64,000 nucleotides of DNA from Linanthus parryae (lineage: Eukaryota > Streptophyta > Magnoliopsida > Ericales > Polemoniaceae), in contig JALGPY010000004.1 of the NCBI GenBank assembly GCA_023055425.1, positions 21,475,718-21,539,717 of the forward strand. Reading direction: 5' to 3'. The position numbers and the translations under genes were made by a program. The notes below the pieces were generated by a model. It did no database searches, was not told where the DNA came from, and was given only the letters and a program-made list of their open reading frames with translations. Below, in pieces: positions 23,590 through 33,528 of the stretch. Numbering within the stretch: position 1 is the first letter of the stretch; the number at the start of each line of letters is the position of its first letter.

Positions 23590-25175
23590 CGATAAATCTC
23601 TTAGGAGTTATTATGATACTTTCTCATTACTTGTATTAGGCTTATTTCACATGATTTATATGTTACATGTGCACTAATATGTGAAATTAGTGACTTATGA
23701 GCCAAAGAGTGAAAAGTCGTGTTTCTAACTTATTTGAGCATGTTTTCTCTCATATTAGCGATGATATATGCACGGGTTGTTTAGTGTTGTGTATCTCAGG
23801 TAAAATAGTTTAATTGGAGCTTGTGAGAGGCTTGGATATGCTTGGGATGGATCTAGATGAAGAGGATAAAAGGATACGCAAAAACGAAACAAAGTTGGAA
23901 AAGTCGCACAAGACCAGCCTGCACTCTTTTAAATTCTTAGAAAAATATACAACGAATTTAGGAGCAAGGCCTGCGCCATTTGAAATTAGACATTCAGAGA
24001 TTTCAAAAGATATATGGTAGGCCCAAAGACGAGTTCGAATGAGAGAGTAATGGCCCGCGCAAGATCATCTTACAATTCCGTCCGAGAATTACATTTTGGA
24101 GGGGCTAAAATGCAAATTCGGCCGAATTTAATTAAAAAACGTGCCCAGGCCTTGGGAGAGGTATTATCAGACCTAAATCACAAAACGAAGCTACTGGGAA
24201 GATCCAAGAAGGCTAGGGGAGGCGAGGGACATGGAGAACGATGCCGGAGTCGCCGAAACGCGAATTTCGTCACGAGTTTGACTATTCCTCCCATATTTTC
24301 TATATTTTCTTGTTACTATGAACTTGTTAGAATATATTTTCAATATATTTGAGTAAATTAATTTTCTAGGTTCCTACGGGGAACCTAGGGCTATGTTTTG
24401 ATTTCCGGATTGTTGATTTGAATTCTTGTTCTTTGATTGAACTTAATTAAGTTGCATGTTTGGTCTATTCTTCTATCTATATGCTTAATCTTATGTGTGA
24501 TTGGAGTCATGAACCAAAAACACTAGTTATCTAGGTTGGTTATCAATAGATGCTAACCTCGGATATGAACGAGAGGTAGAAGATGGCCCCGAATCATCAT
24601 GGACCGAGAGGTGAAGTGAATAGGGTTACTCTTTAAAACGTAGTTTCGGCCGTTGAGAATGAATTGCTAGATAATCGGAGACTAAGTGCTGTGCCTTTTT
24701 TTGTGACATGTGTGGTAGACCAGTAGGATCCGTTTATTGGTGATATCATCGGATAGAGTAGAACAGACCGACTAATAGCGGTGGAGCGAGAGGTCCCGTT
24801 AGCTGTAGGAACGTAGCAATATGTGTGAGCGAGAGGAGATCACATTCACTAATAGTGTGACATGGATAGAATGTTAGCTTAGTGTTTTCAAACATAATTT
24901 CGGAAATTGAAGTTACCCTAGGTGATCCGTAGGCGACCTAGTAACAATAAAATTGTCACACAAAAATATCGTCTCTTTAATTATTTACTCCAGTTTATTA
25001 GTTAGGAACAAATCACTCAAACTACACTCCTCCTTAATTAATTTACTCTTTATTTTAGTTTCTAATTAGCTATAAACCTACTATCTGTACTCGTGGGATC
25101 TATAACTCCGGATTGAAATATTACCCTATATTACTTGAACCGTGCACTTGCGGTAACACGTAAGAAATCGTGTCA
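23590..25175 (+). repeat. Gypsy 3' LTR with short internal remnant
   Basis: The sequence GCTCGGGACGAGCAAAAGG just upstream and the start '(T/C)GATAAAT' match the junction at about 1661-1700, so both belong to one family. It ends 'gtaagaaatcgtgtca' at 25175. Positions 23590-25175 contain only short chance frames. The first base of TG appears mutated (CG). The partner 5' LTR is not in the window. Confidence 0.6.
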
Positions 25176-25177
25176 GT

Positions 25178-25604
25178 AGACTGCCAAGGAAGGAAAGTGA
25201 CTTGCCATAATTGTGGGAGGTTAGGCCACCGGAGGGACGAATGTCGTTCGAGACCTGAAGGGAGTAACGGTGAAGGAAACTTCAATAACTATTCCAACTA
25301 CAATGGAGAACAAAACAATGGGAATGATGTATTTAACCAAGGTGGTAACAACATAATAGGCAACCCGTACGGTGGGAATCAGCGGAACTATCAACGGGGT
25401 GGAGGCTATAACAACGGAGGGTACAACCAAGGAAGGAACAACACCAATGGAGGTGGCCCTAAAATAGGGAACAATAGGCAACGAGGAAACGACTATAACA
25501 ACCGACCACAGGGGAGTAACACTAGATCCGTGACAACAACAGTAGTAGCTCCAACGGCGCCAGCCGCCACAGCCCATGGTGCGACTGGAACTATCATGTC
25601 ATGA
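25178..25604 (+). pseudogene. gag: Gypsy gag C-terminal fragment with zinc knuckle
   Basis: The frame is open from the LTR junction, with CHNCGRLGHRRDEC (CX2CX4HX4C) at about 25206-25247, then a Gly/Asn/Arg/Tyr-rich tail ending at 25604. It starts inside gag, right after the LTR that ends at 25175, and no protease follows. It is the flank into which the LTR at 23590-25175 inserted. The lineage is probably a chromovirus, but the tail is too low-complexity to be sure. Confidence 0.65.
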
Positions 25605-25956
25605 ATCAGACACAAGCGAATCAGTTCAATGGAATAACCGGTACATCCCTATCCACCTCACCCCTGCTTTAGCTTGACTAAATAAGGAGCGCCGGTTCCT
25701 TCACCTCGTCATTGTTAGCTAAGAGTTAAAAATTCTAAACTCATAGGTGTGTTGCATAACCTGAGTGTCGGGGACACACTCTCTTTAAGGGGGATATGAT
25801 GCAACAACCCATTTCTTTTGCTATTGACTCGTCACGTTATCATATACATTCCTTACGTGTGCATTAGATTCTAAGTTGCATTGTTATGTGCGTGCTCTTG
25901 TCTATGATGATTGATTTAAGCTTCGGGAACGAAGCTTGTTTTTATGGGAGATGTGA
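25605..25956 (+). other. Fused gypsy 3' ends without coding
   Basis: Two polypurine-like junctions occur in sequence: CTTTAAGGGGGATATGATG at about 25783 and TTTTTATGGGAGATGTGATG at about 25940, each followed by a candidate LTR start. The stretch looks like the 3' ends of two related elements left after deletion of pol. No gene is seen. Confidence 0.4.
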
Positions 25957-26207
25957 TGTAATACCCCTCTATTCTGGAGGGGTATTTTGGTAATTAAATG
26001 GTTCGGTAATCATAGTTTTAGAATTTTTACAATGCAAGAGTATTATGGGAATGTCTGTCTATTTATGCATTATCACTCTATTTTCTGAGTGATTATATTT
26101 TACCATACTCTAACCATTTTAAAATTATGGTTATTTACATTTTATGTAAACTCATAAAGGCATAAGGGCGTTTGTTGTAATTTATAGGGAAATTGTATTA
26201 TGGGTAG
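25957..26207 (+). repeat. Left part of a chromovirus-like LTR split by the giant Tat element
   Basis: Starts TGTAATACCCCTC, the typical start of Tekay/Del-type chromovirus LTRs, after a polypurine-like tract. It is cut at 26207 by the Tat insertion; its continuation begins at 47841, and GGTAG is duplicated at the cut. Confidence 0.6.
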
Positions 26208-26240
26208 TGTAGATAGTGCTTTCTGAGCTGACAGATCTTG

Positions 26241-26495
26241 GCCACGTGGCAACCATCCAGCACACCATATTGTGCTCCACACACACTGGATCACCAGCCG
26301 AGCTGATCCATGTGGGGGCTGCGAGACAGAGCCCTCGCATACCACTGCACGGGACTTGTAGGGACTTAGTGGTTTGGAGGCTAGAGTAAGCCCTGTCGCG
26401 TGCGAGCCAAGCCCGCACGCGACCTTTAGTAACTGCTTTGAGAGATTTATGGCACGAGCTCCATAAACCCGGTCAATCCGGTCAAACCTGGTCAA
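26241..26495 (+). promoter_or_regulatory. G-box and W-box cluster in the Tat LTR
   Basis: GCCACGTGGC (26241-26250) is a G-box palindrome for bZIP/bHLH factors. GGTCAA, the complement of the WRKY W-box TTGACC, occurs at 26471-26476, 26480-26485 and 26490-26495 at 9-10 bp spacing. In the 3' LTR the second copy is AGTCAA, still a W-box core, and the G-box core CACGTG is kept. Stress-responsive control is an inference. Confidence 0.55.
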
Positions 26496-26634
26496 CCTCG
26501 TAACGGTTCCGGTATTCGCGCACAACGTGCTGTAACGGTCCCTATATACTCGGACGAACGTGCCGTTATGGTTAAGATAATTAAGCCGCCATTGATGGGC
26601 GCATTAACCACACTACAACGGTCACGTTCTCTGC

Positions 26635-26642
26635 TATATATA
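26635..26642 (+). promoter_or_regulatory. TATA box of the Tat LTR
   Basis: TATATATA in the context CTGCTATATATAGGAC, about 190 bp before the LTR end and followed by a CT-rich leader. The 3' LTR has the same site at 47636-47643. Confidence 0.75.
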
Positions 26643-26835
26643 GGACGTTAGCCTTTCCATACAAAGAAGGACACACTAGCCATACGCGGAAGCTCTGCCG
26701 AACCTCTGTCTCTCTCTCAGACATTACTACTGCCTTACTCTCTCCCTACACACAACCCAACTCTTCCTGTGCGATCTCTGATCCTCTACATACGGTGTAC
26801 ACGGAGGTCTCCCCGCCGGAATCTCTTGTGCACAT

Positions 26836-26853
26836 TTTGGTGAACCCGACGTG
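26836..26853 (+). promoter_or_regulatory. Primer binding site of the giant Tat element
   Basis: TTTGGTGAACCCGACGTG follows the LTR end CACA. The position and the GG(T/C)GAACCCGACGTG form fit Tat-type primer sites. I do not assign the tRNA. Confidence 0.75.
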
Positions 26854-26874
26854 AACTTACCAACAAAAGCAACC

Positions 26875-29800
26875 ATGTCTCAGGAGGATGATGTTAGCAA
26901 CAGATCGCCTTCCACCGAAACTGCCTCGGGAGAGGAGACCCGCCGTACTCCTGCGACCCCCAGCGAGGCACCGACGTTAGAATCCTTGGACGCCACCGTC
27001 CAAGGTCAAGCAAAAGCTCTCAAAGCCCAGTCAGCGCAGCTAGAACGGATCTTGGCCGTTCTGGGCACCCTTGCACCAAATCCTTCAATAGCCACCGCCG
27101 TCTCTCAAGGAGGAGGAGGCCCTACCGCTCCAGGATTGGGAGTGTCCACCACACCTCCCAACCCTAACCTGCAGACTCCGCCGGCGACTACGCAGCTGCC
27201 TTCGATTCAGGGGTCAACAGCTCAGATGTTGCCTCTCACTGCTCACACTCCTCAACCTTCGGCTTTGGCATCCAACCCGGCTTTGCAGTACCCCTTGCCT
27301 CCTCCAACGGCGATCTGGGGCAATGCGAGCAGCCAATACGTCCCCAATCCTTCGGCGGCATATGTGTCGCCTCCGCCTGCGGCAACCCCTCCTCCTGCTA
27401 CCGAGGGAAGCATCCCAGAATGCATGACGTCTCTGCAGAAGCGCATGGACACTATTCTGGCTCACCAGTCATTCGCGGATACCATTATCCCGAAGCTAGA
27501 CAACGATCCACCCATCCCGCGGGAGATCTATCTCATGCCTAACCCAGTGGGGTATAAGGCTCCTAAATGGGACAAGTTCGAGGATGTCAACGGAAACGCT
27601 CATGAGCATGTCATGCGTTTCATTGACGTCATGGGGCCATACGGAGCTGATCCCAAACTGTTGATGCGAGAGTTCCCAAAATCCTTGGGGAACGTAGCGT
27701 ACAAATGGTACCGAACGTTGGAAGCCGAATCCGTGAAGACTTGGGACGACATGGTCCAGAAGTTCTACACCAAGTTCTTCCAGATGGAAGAAAAGGTGAC
27801 AATGATCCATCTCTCGCGGATGTATCAGAAGCGCGAGGAGGATGGGATCACTTTCATCAAGAAATTCAGGGCAAAGTCCTTGGAGTGCAAAGACCCAATG
27901 CTCGAAAGCCGGCTCGTAGAGATATGCCTGCAGTGCATGCGAGACGAATACAAAGGTATGCTCATCAATTTGCAAACACCTACGTTTTCAAAGCTAATTG
28001 AATGCACGAAGAACATCGAGCCTATAGTCGAGAGGCAGAAAAAGAAGAACGCTCCGGAACGATCTTCGAGCGGCACCACCTACAAGATCGGGAGATTCAG
28101 TTACAAGAGGGGACGCGAAGCTGAGGTCAATACCGTTTCACCCCAGAAGCAAGCGAAGGTTGTGAACTTCGACGTACCACCTCTGCCATGCTCGGTAGAG
28201 GAGGCAAGCGACCTCTGCAGGCAGTGGCGCAAGGACGGTGTCCTACCGCCGCTCGAGAAGATACCCTCCAAGGAGATGGTAAGGGACCCTAAGTGGTGCG
28301 AGTACCATGGCAAGGTCATGCACCCCACAGCGGAATGTAAAAAGGTCAGGTTTACATTCGACCAGAAGATGAAGAACGGCGAGCTGATCGTCAGCGATCA
28401 CAGGAAGGATGTGCGCAACAATCCGCTTCCTGCCCATGCGGAGCAAGACTCAAAAGGCAAAGAGGTTGCCATGATTTCGATCGTCGACTTGGAAGAAGTC
28501 GCAGAGGATGGTCTACCCATCATCGCCGAGGTCCATGATGACGAGGACTACAGTATGGACACAGAAGACGAACGTGCCGATCGGATGAAGGGGTCGCACG
28601 GCTTTAGCAGATTCTTCGACGAGATGAACTTCTTCGAGAAGTGCCAGACAGATATGACGAAAGCAATCTTGAGGATAGCGGAGGACTACGAGGAGGATCT
28701 TGTAGTCTCCAACGGGAAAGTCATCAGGGCGTCTCGCTCTATAGAAAAGATTATGACCTTTTCTGCCAGCGACAAGAAGACAGATGCGAGTCACCAGAGT
28801 GCCTTGAAGACATTTTTGGGAAAGCTATCCTATCTGCGGAGATTCATCCCAGCGATCGCCGAAATCACCTGCTGTTTTAGTGCCCTTCTCAAGAAAGATG
28901 CCGTCTACAGATGGGCTCCGGAGCACGAAGCTGCATTCGAAAAGCTGAAGGATCTGCTGACGTCCTCAAAAATAATGATCGCACCTCAACTGGGATCACC
29001 GCTCCTGCTATATCTGACGTCAACAAGGAGGTCCATAGGAGCACTCTTGGCTCAGGAGTACGAAGGCCAGGAAAGGCCTATCTACTACATCTCTCGCATT
29101 GTGCAACCTGCTGAATCAAGGTACACAGACATCGAACGTCATTGCCTTGATTTGTTCTTCGTTATAGAGAAATTGAAACATTACTTTGCATCGCACAAAG
29201 TAGTAGTGGTCACCAAGAGTGATCCCATACGATATCTGCTAACCCACACTACTCCTGGAGGAAGATTGGCGAAATGGTACATGACCATCTCTCAATACGA
29301 TATCACATGCGTGCGACCGCGAGCGATCAAGTCGCAGGCGGTAGCGGATCTGTTGGCACAGTTCCCCGACAACAGCCACGAGCCCGTGATCGAAGAAGAA
29401 CTCGAGGGGCCTGAAATCTATGCAATCGACGTGCCCTATTGGACACTCCATTTCGACGGTTCGTCAACGAGGAAAGGTGGAGGCATTGGGATAGTCTTGA
29501 CCAAGCCAGATGGGGAGGTCATACAGATGTCCGCAAAGCTCAACTTTGCAGCCACCAATAACGAGGCAGAATATGAAGCCCTCATAGCGGGACTGCGCGC
29601 AGCAAAGGCTTTGGAAGTAAGCAATCTGACGGTCATGGGAGACTCCAAGTTGATCGTCAAGCAAGCCTCGGGTGAGTACGGTTTGAAGGAGATTAACCTT
29701 CTGTCTTACCGGACTCTAGTACAAAAGCTGGTACAGCAATTCTGCGATGTGAGGTACGAGCACAAGCCCCGAGCAGACAACAGGCATGCAGACGCTTTGG

Positions 29801-31482
29801 CAACCTTGGGATCGAAGGTCAGCACAGACAAATGTCCCGCAAGGATCTCCATTGAAGTGCGAACATCGTCGGCATTGACAGAAGATGCGTGCGACGACGA
29901 ACACATGGATGACACGGACTGGAGAAAAGCAATCCTACAAGCTATTGCAGAAGGCACAAGCAGTGAAAGTTGGGCACTCGCAAAGGGGTACTGCATACAT
30001 GACAACACCCTTTACTACAAGGGTCCCGGCGGAATACTCATGCGATGCGTCTCCGAGCAAGAGGGACAGCTGTTGTTAGAAAAGATTCACCAACATGCTT
30101 GCGGAGAAAGTGAGGTGTCAATCTATCGGAAGGCTCAGAGATATGGCATTCATTGGCCAGACATGTCAACAGCCGCGGCCCTGATACAAGGGAAGTGCGA
30201 AAGTTGCGCACTAATCAAAGATTCTCTACTCATCGCTCTAACTGATGATGACACGGATTGGAGGAAGCCACTCTTTGATTTTCTCGCTCAGGGCACCGTG
30301 CCCGAGTCGAGAAAAGAAGCCGAGAAATTGAAGAGGAAAGCATCCCGATACGTAGTACAAGAAAACCTGCTTTGGCGAAGAGGTCATGAAGGCAACTTGC
30401 TGCGATGTCTAGACGGCAGAGAAGCACAAGAAGTCATGAACCTTTCTCATCAGGTGGAACACCAAGGAGGTGCGAAATTATGCAGGCAGCTCCTCTCAAT
30501 TGGATATTTCTGGCCCACGATGGAGGCTGATTGCCGCGCCAAAGTACGACGCTGCCAGGAGTGTCAATTCAAAGGAAACCTAGTGCACGCTCCCGCCGTG
30601 GATCTACATGCATTGGGAACACCATGGCCATTTCACACATGGGCTCTGGACTTCATTGGTCCCATTCGACCAACTTCACACGGGAATCATTTTATTCTCA
30701 CTACAACTGAGCTATTCACCAAATGGGTGGAGGCGATACCACTAAAGACGGCAAATGCGCTAGCTGTGGTCAATTTCATCCAGGAAAGCATCATATGCAG
30801 GTTCGGAATTCCAAACACCATTCTTTCAGATAATGGTACTCCTTTTGTTAATCGCCAGGTAGCTGCCAAGTTAGCAGAGTACAACATCAGGCAAATATGT
30901 TCCACCCCCTACTATCCGAAGGGGAACGGGAAAGCCGAAGCGACCAACAAAACGCTGTTGAGGATTTTGAGCAAGATGGTCGCAGATGACCACAAGAAGT
31001 GGGCTGATTCTCTAGGCATAGCTCTGTGGGCCTACCAAACTTCTCCAAGGACACCCACGGGGGCCTCACCATTCTTACTATGCTATGGGGCCGAGGCCGT
31101 GGTACCTGCGGAGGTGAGAATCAATTCGGCAAGATTGGCCTTCCACGCACTCTACGAAAATCAACGTGATCATGACTTAGTCTTGCTGGAGGAAAAGCGA
31201 GAACAAGCCAAAAGGACCAACAAGCGGTATCAAGAAAGGATTGCTCGCGCTTACAATAAGACGGTCCAGCGAAGAGATTTCGCAGTTGGAGACTTGGTCT
31301 TGCGCGCATCTGACCACTGTATGCGAGAAGCGGCTCACCCAAAGTTCGCAGCCAATTGGGAAGGACCCTTCGAAGTCACAGAAGTCTTTGACAGTGGCTA
31401 CTGCAGCATACGAAGGTTGCACGGAACAACCTCAACCCCGAGTTCAGTCAACATGCGCTGGATTAAGAAGTACTATCCCTGA
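26875..31482 (+). CDS. gag-pol: Tat gag-pol polyprotein lacking protease and RT palm
   Basis: A single open frame of 1,535 codons. ATG 26875 (ACCATGTCT) is preferred over 26851, which overlaps the primer site. Residues 1-200 are Pro/Ala/Thr-rich. The gag core (about 230-370) is followed by CEYH..H..C (CX2HX4HX4C, 475-488). An acidic linker (about 525-640) leads straight into the RT thumb (ALKTFLGKLSYLRRF, from 643), a first RNase H-like segment (about 700-770) and an archaeal-type RNase H starting HFDGSS with D861. Two successive integrase zinc-binding modules follow (1012-1111 and 1125-1230). The integrase core has D1259, D1319 and E1355, exactly D(35)E between the last two. The frame ends YYP*. 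No D-(S/T)-G, MPFGL or Y(V/I)DD motif occurs. Integrase could work; reverse transcription must come from elsewhere. Confidence 0.93.
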   Translation: MSQEDDVSNRSPSTETASGEETRRTPATPSEAPTLESLDATVQGQAKALKAQSAQLERILAVLGTLAPNPSIATAVSQGGGGPTAPGLGVSTTPPNPNLQTPPATTQLPSIQGSTAQMLPLTAHTPQPSALASNPALQYPLPPPTAIWGNASSQYVPNPSAAYVSPPPAATPPPATEGSIPECMTSLQKRMDTILAHQSFADTIIPKLDNDPPIPREIYLMPNPVGYKAPKWDKFEDVNGNAHEHVMRFIDVMGPYGADPKLLMREFPKSLGNVAYKWYRTLEAESVKTWDDMVQKFYTKFFQMEEKVTMIHLSRMYQKREEDGITFIKKFRAKSLECKDPMLESRLVEICLQCMRDEYKGMLINLQTPTFSKLIECTKNIEPIVERQKKKNAPERSSSGTTYKIGRFSYKRGREAEVNTVSPQKQAKVVNFDVPPLPCSVEEASDLCRQWRKDGVLPPLEKIPSKEMVRDPKWCEYHGKVMHPTAECKKVRFTFDQKMKNGELIVSDHRKDVRNNPLPAHAEQDSKGKEVAMISIVDLEEVAEDGLPIIAEVHDDEDYSMDTEDERADRMKGSHGFSRFFDEMNFFEKCQTDMTKAILRIAEDYEEDLVVSNGKVIRASRSIEKIMTFSASDKKTDASHQSALKTFLGKLSYLRRFIPAIAEITCCFSALLKKDAVYRWAPEHEAAFEKLKDLLTSSKIMIAPQLGSPLLLYLTSTRRSIGALLAQEYEGQERPIYYISRIVQPAESRYTDIERHCLDLFFVIEKLKHYFASHKVVVVTKSDPIRYLLTHTTPGGRLAKWYMTISQYDITCVRPRAIKSQAVADLLAQFPDNSHEPVIEEELEGPEIYAIDVPYWTLHFDGSSTRKGGGIGIVLTKPDGEVIQMSAKLNFAATNNEAEYEALIAGLRAAKALEVSNLTVMGDSKLIVKQASGEYGLKEINLLSYRTLVQKLVQQFCDVRYEHKPRADNRHADALATLGSKVSTDKCPARISIEVRTSSALTEDACDDEHMDDTDWRKAILQAIAEGTSSESWALAKGYCIHDNTLYYKGPGGILMRCVSEQEGQLLLEKIHQHACGESEVSIYRKAQRYGIHWPDMSTAAALIQGKCESCALIKDSLLIALTDDDTDWRKPLFDFLAQGTVPESRKEAEKLKRKASRYVVQENLLWRRGHEGNLLRCLDGREAQEVMNLSHQVEHQGGAKLCRQLLSIGYFWPTMEADCRAKVRRCQECQFKGNLVHAPAVDLHALGTPWPFHTWALDFIGPIRPTSHGNHFILTTTELFTKWVEAIPLKTANALAVVNFIQESIICRFGIPNTILSDNGTPFVNRQVAAKLAEYNIRQICSTPYYPKGNGKAEATNKTLLRILSKMVADDHKKWADSLGIALWAYQTSPRTPTGASPFLLCYGAEAVVPAEVRINSARLAFHALYENQRDHDLVLLEEKREQAKRTNKRYQERIARAYNKTVQRRDFAVGDLVLRASDHCMREAAHPKFAANWEGPFEVTEVFDSGYCSIRRLHGTTSTPSSVNMRWIKKYYP

Positions 31483-31699
31483 CTTCTCTCATTTCATGCG
31501 TTTTATTATAACGTCGCTTAATGTCTTGTATGGCTACGATTTACACAATCTCCTCTCCCATATGAGAGGATTGTAATCCCATCTCTCCCATATTAGAGCG
31601 TTATAATAAGAGAATTCTCCCAAATGAGAACTTCATATTTCTGGATGTCAATTTTGCTTCATTTTAGTTTGTTATAACTGTTAACAATGGGTTATCCGC

Positions 31700-32400
31700 C
31701 ACAATAGCAATCTGTACAACTACGATCTTAATTGATCATCCAAGCCTATCTGTCACGATAGCAACTCATACGAAATGCGATCTTAATTGATCATCTAAGC
31801 CTATCTGTCACGATAGCAGCCCATGCGAAATGCGATCTTAATTGATCATCCAAGCCTATCTGTCACGATAGCAGCCCATACGAAATGCGATCTTAATTGA
31901 TCATCTAAGCCTATCTGTCACGATAGCAACTCATGCGAAAAATGATCTTAATTGATCTTTTAAAGCCTATCTGCTACGATAGCAACTCATGCGAAAAATG
32001 ATCTTAATTGATCTTTCAAAGCCTATCTGCTACGATAGCAACTCATGCAAAAAATGAGCTTAATTGATCTTTCAAAGCCTATCTGCTACGATAGCAACTC
32101 ATGAGAAAAATGATCTTAATTGATCTTTCAAAGCCTATCTGCTACGATAGCAACTCATGCGAAAAACGATCTTAATTGATCTTTTAAAGCCTATCTGCTA
32201 CGATAGCAACTCATGCGAAAAACGATCTTAATTGATCTTCTAAAGCCAATCTGCTACGATAGCAACTCATGTGAAAAAAAAACGATCTTAATTGATCTCG
32301 TGAAGCCTATCTGCTACGGTAGCAACTCATGCGAAAAATGATCTTAGTTGATCTTCCAAGCCTATCTGCGGTGATAGCAGCATTATACAAATGCGATAGC
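31700..32400 (+). repeat. 55/56-bp tandem array after Tat pol
   Basis: The phrase GATCTTAATTGATC recurs at 31724, 31779, 31834, 31889, 31944, then 32000, 32056 (variant), 32112, 32168, 32224, 32284 and 32340 (variant). The period is exactly 55 in the left block and 56 in the right block, with one 60-bp step caused by extra A's. Each unit contains CTATCTGCTACGATAG, an imperfect hairpin. Tandem repeats in this position are established for Tat/Ogre elements. Confidence 0.95.
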
Positions 32401-33136
32401 AATATTGTGTAAAATGATCTTAAGTGATCTACAAAGGTATATCTGATGAGATAACACTCGCACTTACATCTGAAAGCAAATCACAAGCCCATCTGCCAAG
32501 ATGGCACAACTGCGCAAGTACGATCTCAAACGATCTAATAAAACATCTGCGAATTTATATGGCAGATAGCAAATGCGAAACATGTATATAGCATTGTGCA
32601 AGGCGAAATATGCCGATACGCATGCGAAATTGTATTTTATTGCAACAGCACAGCAAATAATACAAAAGCTATTTATCATTATGAGTCGAAAAGACTTACA
32701 ATTTATCTGTCTAGATAGCAGCTTACAAGCGAAAAAGCTCAAATCTAACTACGCAGCCAACATGGCTTACAATACATTCGAAAACTAGCTGACAAGCCAG
32801 CAGAGACACACCACGGGAATCCTGACTGAAAAGGATGAACCCAACGGTCCTAACACCGGCTATGCGACACGCAGATCTGCGGCCAAAGATCTATAGCAAG
32901 TAGGATGCTTCGGCGAAGAGATCAACTCGCCATTAGCTGCATCCATGGCGGCAATGGTCTGGGTGGTCCTATGTCCAAGATCTCAGAATCTGACAAGACC
33001 CCTGTCTGATCAAGATATGTACCGGAGGAACCTCCTGTTCCGGCGTACACAGTCGCCCAGAACAGGGGAAGCAGTCATTCCTTTGGTACTGGGCTCCTTG
33101 TCATGATAGACAAGGGCATTGACAAGCCTCCTGAGT
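32401..33136. other. Non-coding part of the giant Tat element
   Basis: Degenerate echoes of the tandem unit ('agatagca', 'tgcgaaa', 'catctg') continue to about 32780. After that the sequence is mixed and holds only chance frames. Confidence 0.5.
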
Positions 33137-33484
33137 TCAAGAACGAAGAGGCAAGAAATCCTCCTCCAGGGATGCTGGAGGAGAATTCCGCCGTTCATTA
33201 CGAGACGGTAGCACGGTCACTTCGGCGCTGCACCTCACCGGGAGGCGGCCGGAAACATGACCTGCAAACATAATACACGAAGAAAATTCTTCGAACACAC
33301 GTGAGATATCATCTCCATCTTCTTTATGATGGTTATAAAGAGCAATAAGCCTCATAAAGTGGATCTTGGAAACTATTTCTATAGCACAAAGCGCAAACTC
33401 AGGATTCACAACTTGAAGTTGCCATGAATCAACGAAAAACAAGCGTTGAAGCCAGCAGTCGTAAGGACTCACGGCAAAGCACAT
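33137..33484 (-). CDS. Small antisense ORF, unknown function
   Basis: A reverse-strand frame of 115 codons from the Met at 33484 (MCFAVSPYDCW), or 122 codons from the upstream Met at 33505. A TATA box at 33521-33528 places the likely start of transcription near 33495, between the two Mets, which favours the inner one. The product is Cys- and aromatic-rich in its first half and Ser/Arg/Pro-rich in the second. I recognise no domain. It lies between the tandem array and the PMD gene's 3' end on the same strand as that gene. A TTTGCAG/GT at about 33266-33274 could be a splice acceptor, so the true structure may differ. Confidence 0.35.
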   Translation of the reverse strand: MCFAVSPYDCWLQRLFFVDSWQLQVVNPEFALCAIEIVSKIHFMRLIALYNHHKEDGDDISRVFEEFSSCIMFAGHVSGRLPVRCSAEVTVLPSRNERRNSPPASLEEDFLPLRS

Positions 33485-33520
33485 TTTTGGGGATGAAGAA
33501 CCCAATTGGCAAAGACAGGG

Positions 33521-33528
33521 TTTATATA
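33521..33528 (-). promoter_or_regulatory. Antisense TATA box
   Basis: The - strand reads GGTCTATATAAACCCTG, a consensus plant TATA context, 37 bp upstream of the Met at 33484. It implies an internal antisense promoter in the Tat element. Confidence 0.5.

Larger units (their letters stand above)
26208..26834 (+). repeat. Giant Tat element 5' LTR
   Basis: TGTAGATAG...TTGTGCACA, 627 bp. It has TATA boxes, a perfect G-box palindrome and three GGTCAA motifs. The 3' LTR has the same length. Confidence 0.95.

Noticed and set aside
31700..32400. Regular repeats resembling a CRISPR array
   Set aside because: Units are directly tandem with no unique spacers, and the context is a plant retrotransposon.
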